A stretch of DNA of 5,871 bases. Origin: Planctomycetota bacterium (GTDB lineage Bacteria > Planctomycetota > Phycisphaerae > WQYP01). Shown here in pieces: positions 1 through 5,066 of this stretch. The stretch's first letter is position 1; the number at the start of each line of letters is the position of its first letter. The translations under genes and the position numbers were made by a program. The notes below the pieces were generated by a model. The model was not told the origin of the DNA. It was given only the letters and a program-made list of their open reading frames with translations, and did no database searches. The stretch spans positions 1 to 5,871 of the forward strand of contig JAJZEY010000249.1 of the NCBI GenBank assembly GCA_021805585.1, written 5' to 3'.

Positions 1-1
1 G

Positions 2-193
2 GTTATCCTGGACGGCAGCTCCGGGAAATCCAAACGGGTGGAAATTATCGTCAGCGCGGAACATCGCAACATGTTTGTCGGCAGCATGGAAGGTGACGAT
101 CTTTATGCCTGTATAGATATGGTCGTCCACAAACTCGAACGCCAGATTTCCGAACATAAGAAAAAATTCCGGAACCGGAAACATCCGGAGTAA
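2..193 (+). CDS. hpf: Ribosome hibernation promoting factor (HPF/RaiA family), 3' end only
   Basis: The last 63 codons and stop of an HPF/YfiA-family gene are present; the start lies left of the window. This family binds the 30S subunit in the decoding region and silences ribosomes in slow growth. Visible support is the strand segment KRVEIIVSAEH followed by the C-terminal helix GDDLYACIDMVVHKLERQI and a basic end (EHKKKFRNRKHPE), which is the usual family layout. The protein ends directly after this helix, so it is the short form, lacking the C-terminal dimerisation domain of long HPF. It sits 93 bases upstream of ptsN, an order known from many bacteria where hpf lies between rpoN and ptsN; rpoN cannot be checked here. 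The family call is firm; the short/long distinction follows from the stop position. Confidence 0.88.
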   Translation, partial: VILDGSSGKSKRVEIIVSAEHRNMFVGSMEGDDLYACIDMVVHKLERQISEHKKKFRNRKHPE

Positions 194-275
194 GCAACTT
201 CGGCCGGGCCGCCGGCGGCGGGCGGTGAAATCCGGAATACCGCGGGAAAATAGCGAGGCGTGACCACAACCGAAC

Positions 276-280
276 GGGGA
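276..280 (+). promoter_or_regulatory. Ribosome binding site deciding the ptsN start
   Basis: A GGGGA purine run ends 6 bases before the ATG at 287. An in-frame GTG at 260 would add nine residues, but its nearest GAGG (255-258) is only one base away, so the ATG at 287 is preferred. Confidence 0.6.
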
Positions 281-286
281 AATTCA

Positions 287-763
287 ATGAAGTTCTCGGA
301 GTTTATTATTAAAGACGCCATAGTGCCTGATCTTAAGGCTACGGCGCGCGACGGTGTTATTCGTGAGCTGGTCGTATCACTGGCGGAAAACAAGGCGATT
401 GCCCAGGCGGACGTGGATACCATCTGCAAAGCCATTCTCGACCGCGAAAAGCATGGCAGCACTGGCTTTGGAAAGGGCGTGGCCGTTCCCCACGTGAAGC
501 ATCCGCTTATTAAAAAGCGGGTCGGAACCATTGGCCGCAGCGCCAACGGCGTTGATTTCGCGGCGCTGGATCAGGCCCCGGTCTATAGTGTTGTATTGCT
601 TCTTTCCCCGCCGGAAAGCCCGGACGGTCATTTGCAGGCCATGGAAAATATTTTCCGCAATCTCCAGCAGGACAACTTCCGCCGGTTTTTACGCAGAGCG
701 GCGACCGGCAAGGAAATCAGCGATCTGCTGGATGAAGCCGATCAGGCGGGCGTGGCGCGCTGA
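287..763 (+). CDS. ptsN: PTS IIA-like nitrogen-regulatory protein PtsN (EIIA-Ntr)
   Basis: A 158-residue single-domain PTS EIIA type-2 protein (fructose/mannitol/Ntr class), about the length of E. coli PtsN. It accepts a phosphoryl group from an HPr-type carrier and acts as a cytoplasmic regulator rather than in sugar uptake. The signature is REKHGSTGFGKGVAVPHVK at about residues 53-71, with phospho-acceptor histidine H69; a second conserved histidine, H115 in DGHL, matches the active-site partner of the family. No EIIB or EIIC domain is fused and no permease gene lies nearby, which favours a regulatory role. It lies between hpf and an HPr gene, as in other PTS-Ntr clusters. The start at 287 is chosen from the GGGGA site. 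A fructose-type EIIA is the alternative, but the neighbourhood argues for PtsN. Confidence 0.9.
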   Translation: MKFSEFIIKDAIVPDLKATARDGVIRELVVSLAENKAIAQADVDTICKAILDREKHGSTGFGKGVAVPHVKHPLIKKRVGTIGRSANGVDFAALDQAPVYSVVLLLSPPESPDGHLQAMENIFRNLQQDNFRRFLRRAATGKEISDLLDEADQAGVAR

Positions 764-771
764 TTTCCACC

Positions 772-784
772 GCGTTTCAAACGC
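772..784 (+). other. Small perfect hairpin between ptsN and the HPr gene
   Basis: GCGTT-TCA-AACGC forms a 5-bp stem with a 3-base loop nine bases after the ptsN stop. No T-run follows, so it is not an intrinsic terminator. It could slow 3' decay of the upstream message, or be chance. Confidence 0.3.
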
Positions 785-868
785 ACCTGAAGTCAGCCCT
801 GTTCGTCAGCGGACAATATGCCGCGATATCATGACACAACCCAACCATTGGAAGCGGCACAGGCCAAC

Positions 869-1132
869 ATGGAAAGAGAAATTAAAATATCCAATAAGCT
901 CGGCTTGCATGCCCGGCCGGCGATGCAATTTGTGGATGTCGCCAATCAATTCCGCAGCGCTATTCGCGTTTGGAAAGCCGATCAATGCGTGGATGGCAAA
1001 AGCATCATGCACATGATGATGCTTGCCGCCACCGAAGGCACAAGCCTTAAAATTCAAGCCGATGGCGACGACGCCGCCGCCGCGCTGGACGCACTTGAAC
1101 GGCTGGTCAACAGCCGCTTCGGCGAGGAATAA
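869..1132 (+). CDS. ptsH: HPr family phosphocarrier protein
   Basis: An 87-residue HPr, the small cytoplasmic carrier that passes phosphate from EI to EIIA proteins. The active site GLHARPA is at residues 12-18, with H14 as the phospho-histidine. The second signature, GKSIMHMMML, is at 43-52; S45 falls 31 residues after H14, exactly the spacing of His15 and Ser46 in Bacillus HPr. This suggests, but does not prove, that it is a substrate of HPr kinase (HprK). No hprK or EI gene is in the window. The ATG at 869 gives family length and the expected start (MEREIKIS), with only a weak AGG five bases upstream. An ATG at 818 in the same frame would add 17 residues with no family match. It could equally be named npr/ptsO if it serves only PtsN. 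Confidence 0.9.
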   Translation: MEREIKISNKLGLHARPAMQFVDVANQFRSAIRVWKADQCVDGKSIMHMMMLAATEGTSLKIQADGDDAAAALDALERLVNSRFGEE

Positions 1133-1161
1133 ATTGTCCGATTGGCCCTGATTCACACGCA

Positions 1162-1187
1162 TCCGCCCGGCTTTTTTAAGCGGCGGA
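1162..1187 (+). other. Bulged hairpin between the HPr gene and pgm
   Basis: TCCGCC and GCTT on the left pair with AAGC and GGCGGA on the right around a TTTT loop, giving a 10-bp stem with a two-base CG bulge. No T-run follows on either strand, so it is not a standard terminator. Its position 29 bases after the HPr stop suggests a message-stability or processing element that could set HPr and pgm levels apart. Confidence 0.4.
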
Positions 1188-1213
1188 CAGAGTGCGAAGA
1201 TACGGCTTTTAAT

Positions 1214-1217
1214 GGAG
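1214..1217 (+). promoter_or_regulatory. Ribosome binding site supporting the pgm GTG start
   Basis: GGAG lies 7 bases before GTG at 1225. The nearby ATGs at 1212 and 1218 are out of frame with pgm, so this site supports the GTG start. Confidence 0.6.
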
Positions 1218-1224
1218 ATGCCCC

Positions 1225-2865
1225 GTGCCTGTTTCACCCAATGCCGGTCAGCCGCCCAGCGCGGATATGCTTATCGACATGAGCAGCCTGACGCGGGATT
1301 ATTTTAATAAAACACCAGATCCGGCGGATCCGCGCCAGGCAGTCAGTTTCGGCACCAGCGGCCACCGCGGAACACCGCTTGACGGTTCCTTCACCGAAGC
1401 ACATGTGCTGGCCATGACCCAGGCTATTTGCGATTACCGACTGACCCGGGGAATTGACGGCCCATTGTTTATCGCCAAGGACACCCACGGCATTGACACT
1501 CCCGCCCACGACACCGCCGTGGAAGTACTCGCGGCAAACGGCGTGGAGCTGCGGGTCGCCGCCGATAACGAATACACTCCGGTGCCTCTGCTTTCACACG
1601 CCATTCTGACGCATAACCGCGGCCGCTCCAGCGGCTTTGCCGATGGCATTGCCGTTACGCCGTCGCATAATCCTCCGCGGGATGGCGGCTTTAAGTACAA
1701 TCCCCCCAGCGGCGGCCCGGCCGATGTGGACATCACCGGTTGGATTCAGGACCGCGCCAACGCGCTGCTGCGGGCCGCCAACCGTGATGTCAAAAGACTC
1801 CCGCTTAAGCAGGCCCTTGGCGCGACGACCACCCGATTTTACAACTTTATTGAGCCGTATGTCGTGGATTTGGCAACAGTCATTGATATGGACATAATTA
1901 AATTCTCAGGCTTGCGCATCGCCGCCGACCCCATGGGCGGGGCCGCGGCGCACCTGTGGGAACCGATCCGCCGGCGCTATGGCCTGAACCTGACCGTGGT
2001 GAATCCGGATGTGGATTTCACCTTCCGCCACATGCGCGTTGACCACGACGGACAAATCCGCATGGATTGTTCGAGTCCCTATGCCATGGCCGGACTTGTG
2101 GCCCTGAAAGATCAATACCAGATCGCTTTCGGCAACGATACCGATGCCGACCGGCATGGTATTGTCGCACCCTCCGTCGGTTTGCTTCCGCCTAATCATA
2201 ATCTGGCCGCCGCGGCGCGCTATCTGTTCAGCCACCGGCCCGGCTGGCCCGCCGCGGCTATGGTCGGAAAAACCCTCGTCAGCAGCGGCATTATTGATCG
2301 TGTGACCACCGCCGTCGGCCGAAAAGTCTATGAAGTTCCCGTTGGGTTTAAATGGTTTGTCCAGGGCTTGTCCGATGGCACGCTTGGATTCGCGGGGGAG
2401 GAATCCGCCGGTGCGACATTGCTTCGTCGCGATGGCAGCGTCTGGACCACCGACAAGGATGGACTGGTCATGGACCTTCTGGCCTGCGAAATGACCGCCC
2501 GTACCGGTAAAGACCCCGGCGTGCATTATGCCGAAATTGAACAGCGGTTTGGACGGTCATTTTACGTGCGGGAAGACCAGCCTTGCACATTGCGGGAAAA
2601 AGAGGCCCTGAAAAAACTTTCACCCACGGCTGTTACACAAAAGGAAGTCGCCGGGGAGCGGATCACCGCCGCGCTGACCCACGCCCCCGGCAATGGCGCG
2701 GCTATCGGCGGGCTGAAGGTCACGACCGCCAACGGCTGGTTCGCCGCGCGACCCTCCGGAACGGAAGCCCAATATAAAATTTACGCGGAAAGCCTTAAAA
2801 GCCAGGACCACCTGAACCAGCTTGTGGCCGACGCCCGAAGCCTTGTGAAAAAGGCACTGGCGTAA
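1225..2865 (+). CDS. pgm: Alpha-D-glucose-phosphate-specific phosphoglucomutase
   Basis: A 546-residue cytoplasmic enzyme that interconverts glucose 1-phosphate and glucose 6-phosphate, linking glycolysis with glycogen, UDP-glucose and surface polysaccharide synthesis. It matches E. coli Pgm in length and along its whole course. Landmarks in order are FGTSGHRG (42-49), the catalytic phosphoserine loop TPSHNPP (145-151, S147), the metal loop NDTDADRHG (304-312, aspartates 305, 307 and 309), the sugar-specificity loop GEESAG (391-396) and the phosphate-binding loop RPSGTE (509-514). All catalytic residues are present, so it should be active. The start is GTG, supported by GGAG 7 bases upstream and by an N-terminus (NAGQP) that lines up with E. 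coli. It follows the HPr gene by 92 bases on the same strand and is convergent with satP. Confidence 0.96.
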   Translation: MPVSPNAGQPPSADMLIDMSSLTRDYFNKTPDPADPRQAVSFGTSGHRGTPLDGSFTEAHVLAMTQAICDYRLTRGIDGPLFIAKDTHGIDTPAHDTAVEVLAANGVELRVAADNEYTPVPLLSHAILTHNRGRSSGFADGIAVTPSHNPPRDGGFKYNPPSGGPADVDITGWIQDRANALLRAANRDVKRLPLKQALGATTTRFYNFIEPYVVDLATVIDMDIIKFSGLRIAADPMGGAAAHLWEPIRRRYGLNLTVVNPDVDFTFRHMRVDHDGQIRMDCSSPYAMAGLVALKDQYQIAFGNDTDADRHGIVAPSVGLLPPNHNLAAAARYLFSHRPGWPAAAMVGKTLVSSGIIDRVTTAVGRKVYEVPVGFKWFVQGLSDGTLGFAGEESAGATLLRRDGSVWTTDKDGLVMDLLACEMTARTGKDPGVHYAEIEQRFGRSFYVREDQPCTLREKEALKKLSPTAVTQKEVAGERITAALTHAPGNGAAIGGLKVTTANGWFAARPSGTEAQYKIYAESLKSQDHLNQLVADARSLVKKALA

Positions 2866-2904
2866 ACGCCCCTTTCCGATCCCGCCATATTCGTTATGGA
2901 GTGC

Positions 2905-2920
2905 CGGTTTCAGGGAACCG
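2905..2920. terminator. Weak hairpin between convergent pgm and satP
   Basis: CGGTT-TCAGGG-AACCG is a 5-bp stem in the 86-base gap between the two convergent stop codons. It is followed by ACTTTATCG on the plus strand, not a clean T-run. It may contribute to termination of pgm but is below the usual standard for an intrinsic terminator. A second 5-bp pairing, GCCCG (2945-2949) with CGGGC (2960-2964), spans the satP stop and is equally weak. Confidence 0.25.
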
Positions 2921-2951
2921 ACTTTATCGCGCTGGTCTTAACAAGCCCGTT

Positions 2952-3533
2952 TTAACGCGCGGGCCCCAGCGGCAGCACCGTTCGTCCATAGACTTCATTC
3001 AGGACCTGCGCAAAACCGGCGTACATGGCACTGGCACCGCACACAATCCCCTCATAACCAGCTACCGTCCCCAGCCAGCCGGCTCCGGAAAATTCCTTCG
3101 CCGCCAGCAATGCAAACAGAAACGTCAATGTCAGAAACACAAACTGCAAGGCCCGATTCAGCCGCAACGTCCCGATAAACAGAAACAGCGTAAAAACGCC
3201 CCATATGGCAAAATACGATCCCATTGCCCTTGCGTCCGGTGGCAGCTTGAGCCCCGGACTTTCAATCAGCCAGACCAGCGTCAGCCAAAACATCCCATAC
3301 GAACAAAACGCCGTTGCGGCAAATGTGTTCCCCTTTCGCCATTCCATTATTCCGGCAATAAGCTGGGCGATGCCGCCATAAAAAATGCCCATTGCCAGAA
3401 TCATGGAATTCGGGCTGAAGAACCCGGCGTTGGCGAAATTCAGCAGAACGGTGGTCATCCCAAAGCCCATCAACCCCAACGGGGCCGGGTTACCGGTTGA
3501 ATCCTTTACCACACAGGCATTTGAATCCGACAT
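2952..3533 (-). CDS. satP: Acetate/succinate:proton symporter, GPR1/FUN34/YaaH family
   Basis: A 193-residue inner-membrane protein very close to E. coli SatP (YaaH; about 188 residues). The family takes up acetate and succinate with protons. The hallmark NPAPLGLMGFGMTT lies at about residues 15-28, followed by MILAMGIFYGGIAQ (44-57), KGNTFAATAFCSYG (67-80), WGVFTLFLFIGTL (111-123), LQFVFLTLTFLFALLA (129-144) and the C-terminal EVYGRTVLPLG (180-190). Six membrane segments are read at roughly 17-35, 43-63, 71-91, 105-122, 127-146 and 156-178. The start ATG (3531-3533) is preferred because GGAG lies 5 bases upstream and the length fits. An in-frame ATG at 3689 would add 52 residues with no family match. 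It stands alone on the minus strand, convergent with pgm and divergent from the MCE gene. No acetate-metabolism gene is adjacent. Confidence 0.95.
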   Translation of the reverse strand: MSDSNACVVKDSTGNPAPLGLMGFGMTTVLLNFANAGFFSPNSMILAMGIFYGGIAQLIAGIMEWRKGNTFAATAFCSYGMFWLTLVWLIESPGLKLPPDARAMGSYFAIWGVFTLFLFIGTLRLNRALQFVFLTLTFLFALLAAKEFSGAGWLGTVAGYEGIVCGASAMYAGFAQVLNEVYGRTVLPLGPAR

Positions 3534-3538
3534 AGCGA

Positions 3539-3542
3539 CTCC
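3539..3542 (-). promoter_or_regulatory. Ribosome binding site deciding the satP start
   Basis: On the minus strand GGAG lies 5 bases before ATG 3533. The in-frame upstream ATGs at 3551 and 3689 are not supported by family alignment, and 3551 has no comparable site. Confidence 0.65.
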
Positions 3543-3624
3543 AAAAGTCATGTTGCCAACTAAAATGAACCTGCCCGGCCCGGTCCTGAAGGGTCCGCCT
3601 GACGAAGCCGTCGCGATGGTTGGA

Positions 3625-3654
3625 AGTATAATCACGACTCCATAACAATAGCAA
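3625..3654 (-). promoter_or_regulatory. Candidate sigma70-type promoter for satP
   Basis: On the minus strand, TTGCTA (3649-3654, 4 of 6) and TATACT (3625-3630, 5 of 6) are separated by 18 bases. Transcription would start near 3618, leaving a leader of about 85 bases before the satP ATG. This is pattern-based only. Confidence 0.4.
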
Positions 3655-3664
3655 CGCGCAATAT

Positions 3665-3689
3665 TTGGTTTTAACCCAACTGAAACCAA
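3665..3689. repeat. Inverted repeat upstream of the satP promoter
   Basis: TTGGTTT (3665-3671) and AAACCAA (3683-3689) are perfect 7-base arms around an 11-base centre. It lies about 11 bases beyond the candidate satP -35 box, where activators often bind. It could be an operator; a 7-base repeat in a region this long can also arise by chance. Confidence 0.3.
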
Positions 3690-3802
3690 CGGATGCGTTC
3701 GCGCACGTTTGTGGATAGGCTGTTTTTACAGGGAAGCCGAAACATCGCAGGCCTGGCCGAGGCCGCGTCCGACGATGGAAACGTCCCGATGAATCACAAT
3801 GA

Positions 3803-3817
3803 CCGGCCTTAAGCCGG
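3803..3817. other. Short GC hairpin in the intergenic region
   Basis: CCGGC-CTTAA-GCCGG is a perfect 5-bp stem with a 5-base loop. It has no T-run on either side. It precedes the terminator-like hairpin by 18 bases, so the two could belong to one structured RNA. Confidence 0.3.
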
Positions 3818-3835
3818 AAACAAAACCTTGACATA

Positions 3836-3867
3836 CGCTTAAACCCCTGTTGGTTAAGCGGTTTTTC
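3836..3867 (+). terminator. Terminator-like hairpin with no obvious upstream gene
   Basis: CGCTTAA-A-CC (3836-3845) pairs with GGTTAAGCG (3852-3860) as a 9-bp stem with one bulged A and a CCTGTT loop, directly followed by GTTTTTC. This is the layout of an intrinsic terminator on the plus strand, though the stem is AT-rich. The nearest plus-strand gene ending upstream is pgm, nearly 1 kb away across the antisense satP gene. It could end a small RNA, stop read-through towards the MCE gene, or be coincidental. Confidence 0.4.
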
Positions 3868-3919
3868 GGAATGCCGTTAAAACCCGGCCCTTCTTCCAGC
3901 CTGGGGTTATCGCCAACAG

Positions 3920-3947
3920 GTGACAGCCCCGGTCGTCGTGCTATTAT
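3920..3947 (+). promoter_or_regulatory. Candidate sigma70-type promoter for the MCE gene
   Basis: GTGACA (3920-3925, 5 of 6) and TATTAT (3942-3947, 5 of 6) are 16 bases apart. Transcription would start near 3954, giving a leader of about 28 bases. An AGGA (3967-3970) lies 11 bases before the ATG at 3982, a slightly long spacing. Confidence 0.45.
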
Positions 3948-3981
3948 AGTATCAAGGTGATTTTGCAGGATAGAACCCCAC

Positions 3982-5028
3982 ATGAATGAAAAAACGCGAA
4001 ACTCGATAGTCGGCCTGACGGTGTTAATTGCCTTGGGCCTTGTTACCTGGGGTGCATTTTTGCTCGGACGGCTTCCGACGATCGGGCCGGGTGCCCCCTA
4101 CCTGGTCACGGTGGAATCCCCTAGTGCCGACGGCCTGGTCTATGGAGACAGCGTCAGCCTGAACGGCGTGAACGTCGGAACCGTCCGCAGTGTTGCCCTG
4201 GGAAAAAATATGCAGGGCGCGATTCTGGTACTCGGCATATCCAGCGTATATCACCTGCCCATGAATACCACGGTCCGCATTGCGTCTAAGACTATCGGGT
4301 CGCCCTATGTCTCACTTTTTGTGCCGCCCGGTGCCCCCACGAAGTACCTTCCCACCGACGGCACGGCCAATCTTCATGCGTCGGTGGCCTCGGGCAGCCT
4401 TATTCCCCATTCCTTTGCCTCGGATTTCACCGCCATTCGTCTGCAATTCTCCGTTCTTAGCACCAAGCTCGACCGAGTGGCCGACGACCTGCATTCCCTG
4501 CTTCGCCCGGCATCCCTTACCGGGCCGGATAAACCGGGTGATAGGCAAGGCGACCTGGGCAATATCAGCGCCCTGATTCAACGCCTTAACAAAACCGTGG
4601 AATCCGTTAACGGCCTATTGACCGACAAAAAACTTCAGGGACAAGTTCGGGAAATTGTGACCAATGCCGCGGTATCCGCCAAGGAACTCGCCGCCACGCT
4701 CAAGCGTCTGAATTCCACCGTCACGCGGTTTAATTCCGTGATGGACAAAGCCGGCACAACCGCCGCCGACATTGACACCGTCGCGAAAACCGCCAACAGT
4801 CGCCTTATCTCCGTGAGTCTGCATATCGCGCAGGTGCTGGAACATTTAAACACCATTACCACTTCCATCGCCCAGGGGCATGGTACCGCCGGACACCTGG
4901 TAAAAGACCCGCGGCTGTACAATTCCCTCCTGGACCTTACCCATCGGCTGAAAAAAACGGTCGATAGTCTTCATGCGCTGGTTAAGCAGATCAAGGCGGA
5001 AGGTTTTGCGGTGCATGTTGGAGTTTAA
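3982..5028 (+). CDS. MCE/MlaD-family lipid transport protein, membrane-anchored
   Basis: A 348-residue MCE-domain protein. Such proteins form hexameric rings that bind lipids and shuttle them between membranes, normally with an MlaE permease and MlaF ATPase. A short charged N-terminus (MNEKTRN) precedes one uncleaved membrane anchor at about residues 9-29. The MCE domain spans roughly 39-115, with the characteristic GLVYGDSVSLNGVNVGTV (51-68) and a later IGSPYVSL (105-112). From about 145 the chain is predicted helical, including long amphipathic stretches at 145-173 and 193-295, then a conserved-looking end GTAGHLVKDPRLYNSLLDL (301-319) and a final helix. It is nearly twice the length of E. 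coli MlaD (183 residues); the helical tail recalls the extended tails of PqiB-type or mycobacterial Mce proteins. No mlaE or mlaF is in the window, so the symbol mlaD is not assigned. The cargo is unknown. Confidence 0.87.
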   Translation: MNEKTRNSIVGLTVLIALGLVTWGAFLLGRLPTIGPGAPYLVTVESPSADGLVYGDSVSLNGVNVGTVRSVALGKNMQGAILVLGISSVYHLPMNTTVRIASKTIGSPYVSLFVPPGAPTKYLPTDGTANLHASVASGSLIPHSFASDFTAIRLQFSVLSTKLDRVADDLHSLLRPASLTGPDKPGDRQGDLGNISALIQRLNKTVESVNGLLTDKKLQGQVREIVTNAAVSAKELAATLKRLNSTVTRFNSVMDKAGTTAADIDTVAKTANSRLISVSLHIAQVLEHLNTITTSIAQGHGTAGHLVKDPRLYNSLLDLTHRLKKTVDSLHALVKQIKAEGFAVHVGV

Positions 5029-5066
5029 CCTGACGGCCAAAATTGCGGATCGGGCACGGTTCAATC

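Larger units (their letters stand above)
3534..3981. other. 448-base divergent intergenic region between satP and the MCE gene
   Basis: No convincing protein-coding gene was found here on either strand. It holds a candidate satP promoter (3625-3654), an inverted repeat just upstream of that promoter (3665-3689), a short hairpin (3803-3817), a terminator-like hairpin (3836-3867) and a candidate promoter for the MCE gene (3920-3947). The part from about 3690 to 3800 has no feature I can name. The length is generous for two simple promoters in this otherwise compact window, so a small RNA or leader is possible but not shown. Confidence 0.5.

Noticed and set aside
208..219. GCCGCCGGCGGC palindrome between hpf and ptsN
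   Set aside because: It has no loop room as an RNA hairpin and sits in a locally GC-rich repeat-like stretch with no T-run, so I do not call it a terminator.
818..868. Upstream in-frame ATG extending HPr by 17 residues
   Set aside because: The extra residues match nothing in the HPr family, whose proteins start right before the first strand, as MEREIKIS does from ATG 869.
1906..2526. Minus-strand open frame of 206 codons inside pgm
   Set aside because: It is a shadow of pgm, whose catalytic loops are encoded on the plus strand across this stretch.
2901..3500. Plus-strand open frame of 199 codons across the satP region
   Set aside because: It is antisense to satP, which has a full family match and ribosome site. 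Its product is rich in Q, R, K and P with no domain.
3627..3632. Perfect plus-strand TATAAT
   Set aside because: The -35 position 17 bases upstream reads GAAGCC, unlike TTGACA. The overlapping minus-strand TATACT serves satP better.
3720..3800. Possible cobalamin-type riboswitch, prompted by a GGGAAGCC string near 3731
   Set aside because: The rest of the B12-box pattern and the conserved CCCGC-ACTGT region are absent, and neither neighbour is a cobalamin gene.
3828..3833. Perfect TTGACA as the -35 box of the MCE gene
   Set aside because: At 17-18 bases downstream only TGGTTA or GGTTAA is found, a poor -10, and that site is inside the 3836-3860 hairpin. The 3920-3947 pair is better placed.
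3726..3983. Minus-strand open frame of 85 codons in the satP/MCE intergenic region
   Set aside because: It has no recognisable domain and overlaps the candidate MCE promoter and start. I would reconsider it only if conserved in relatives.
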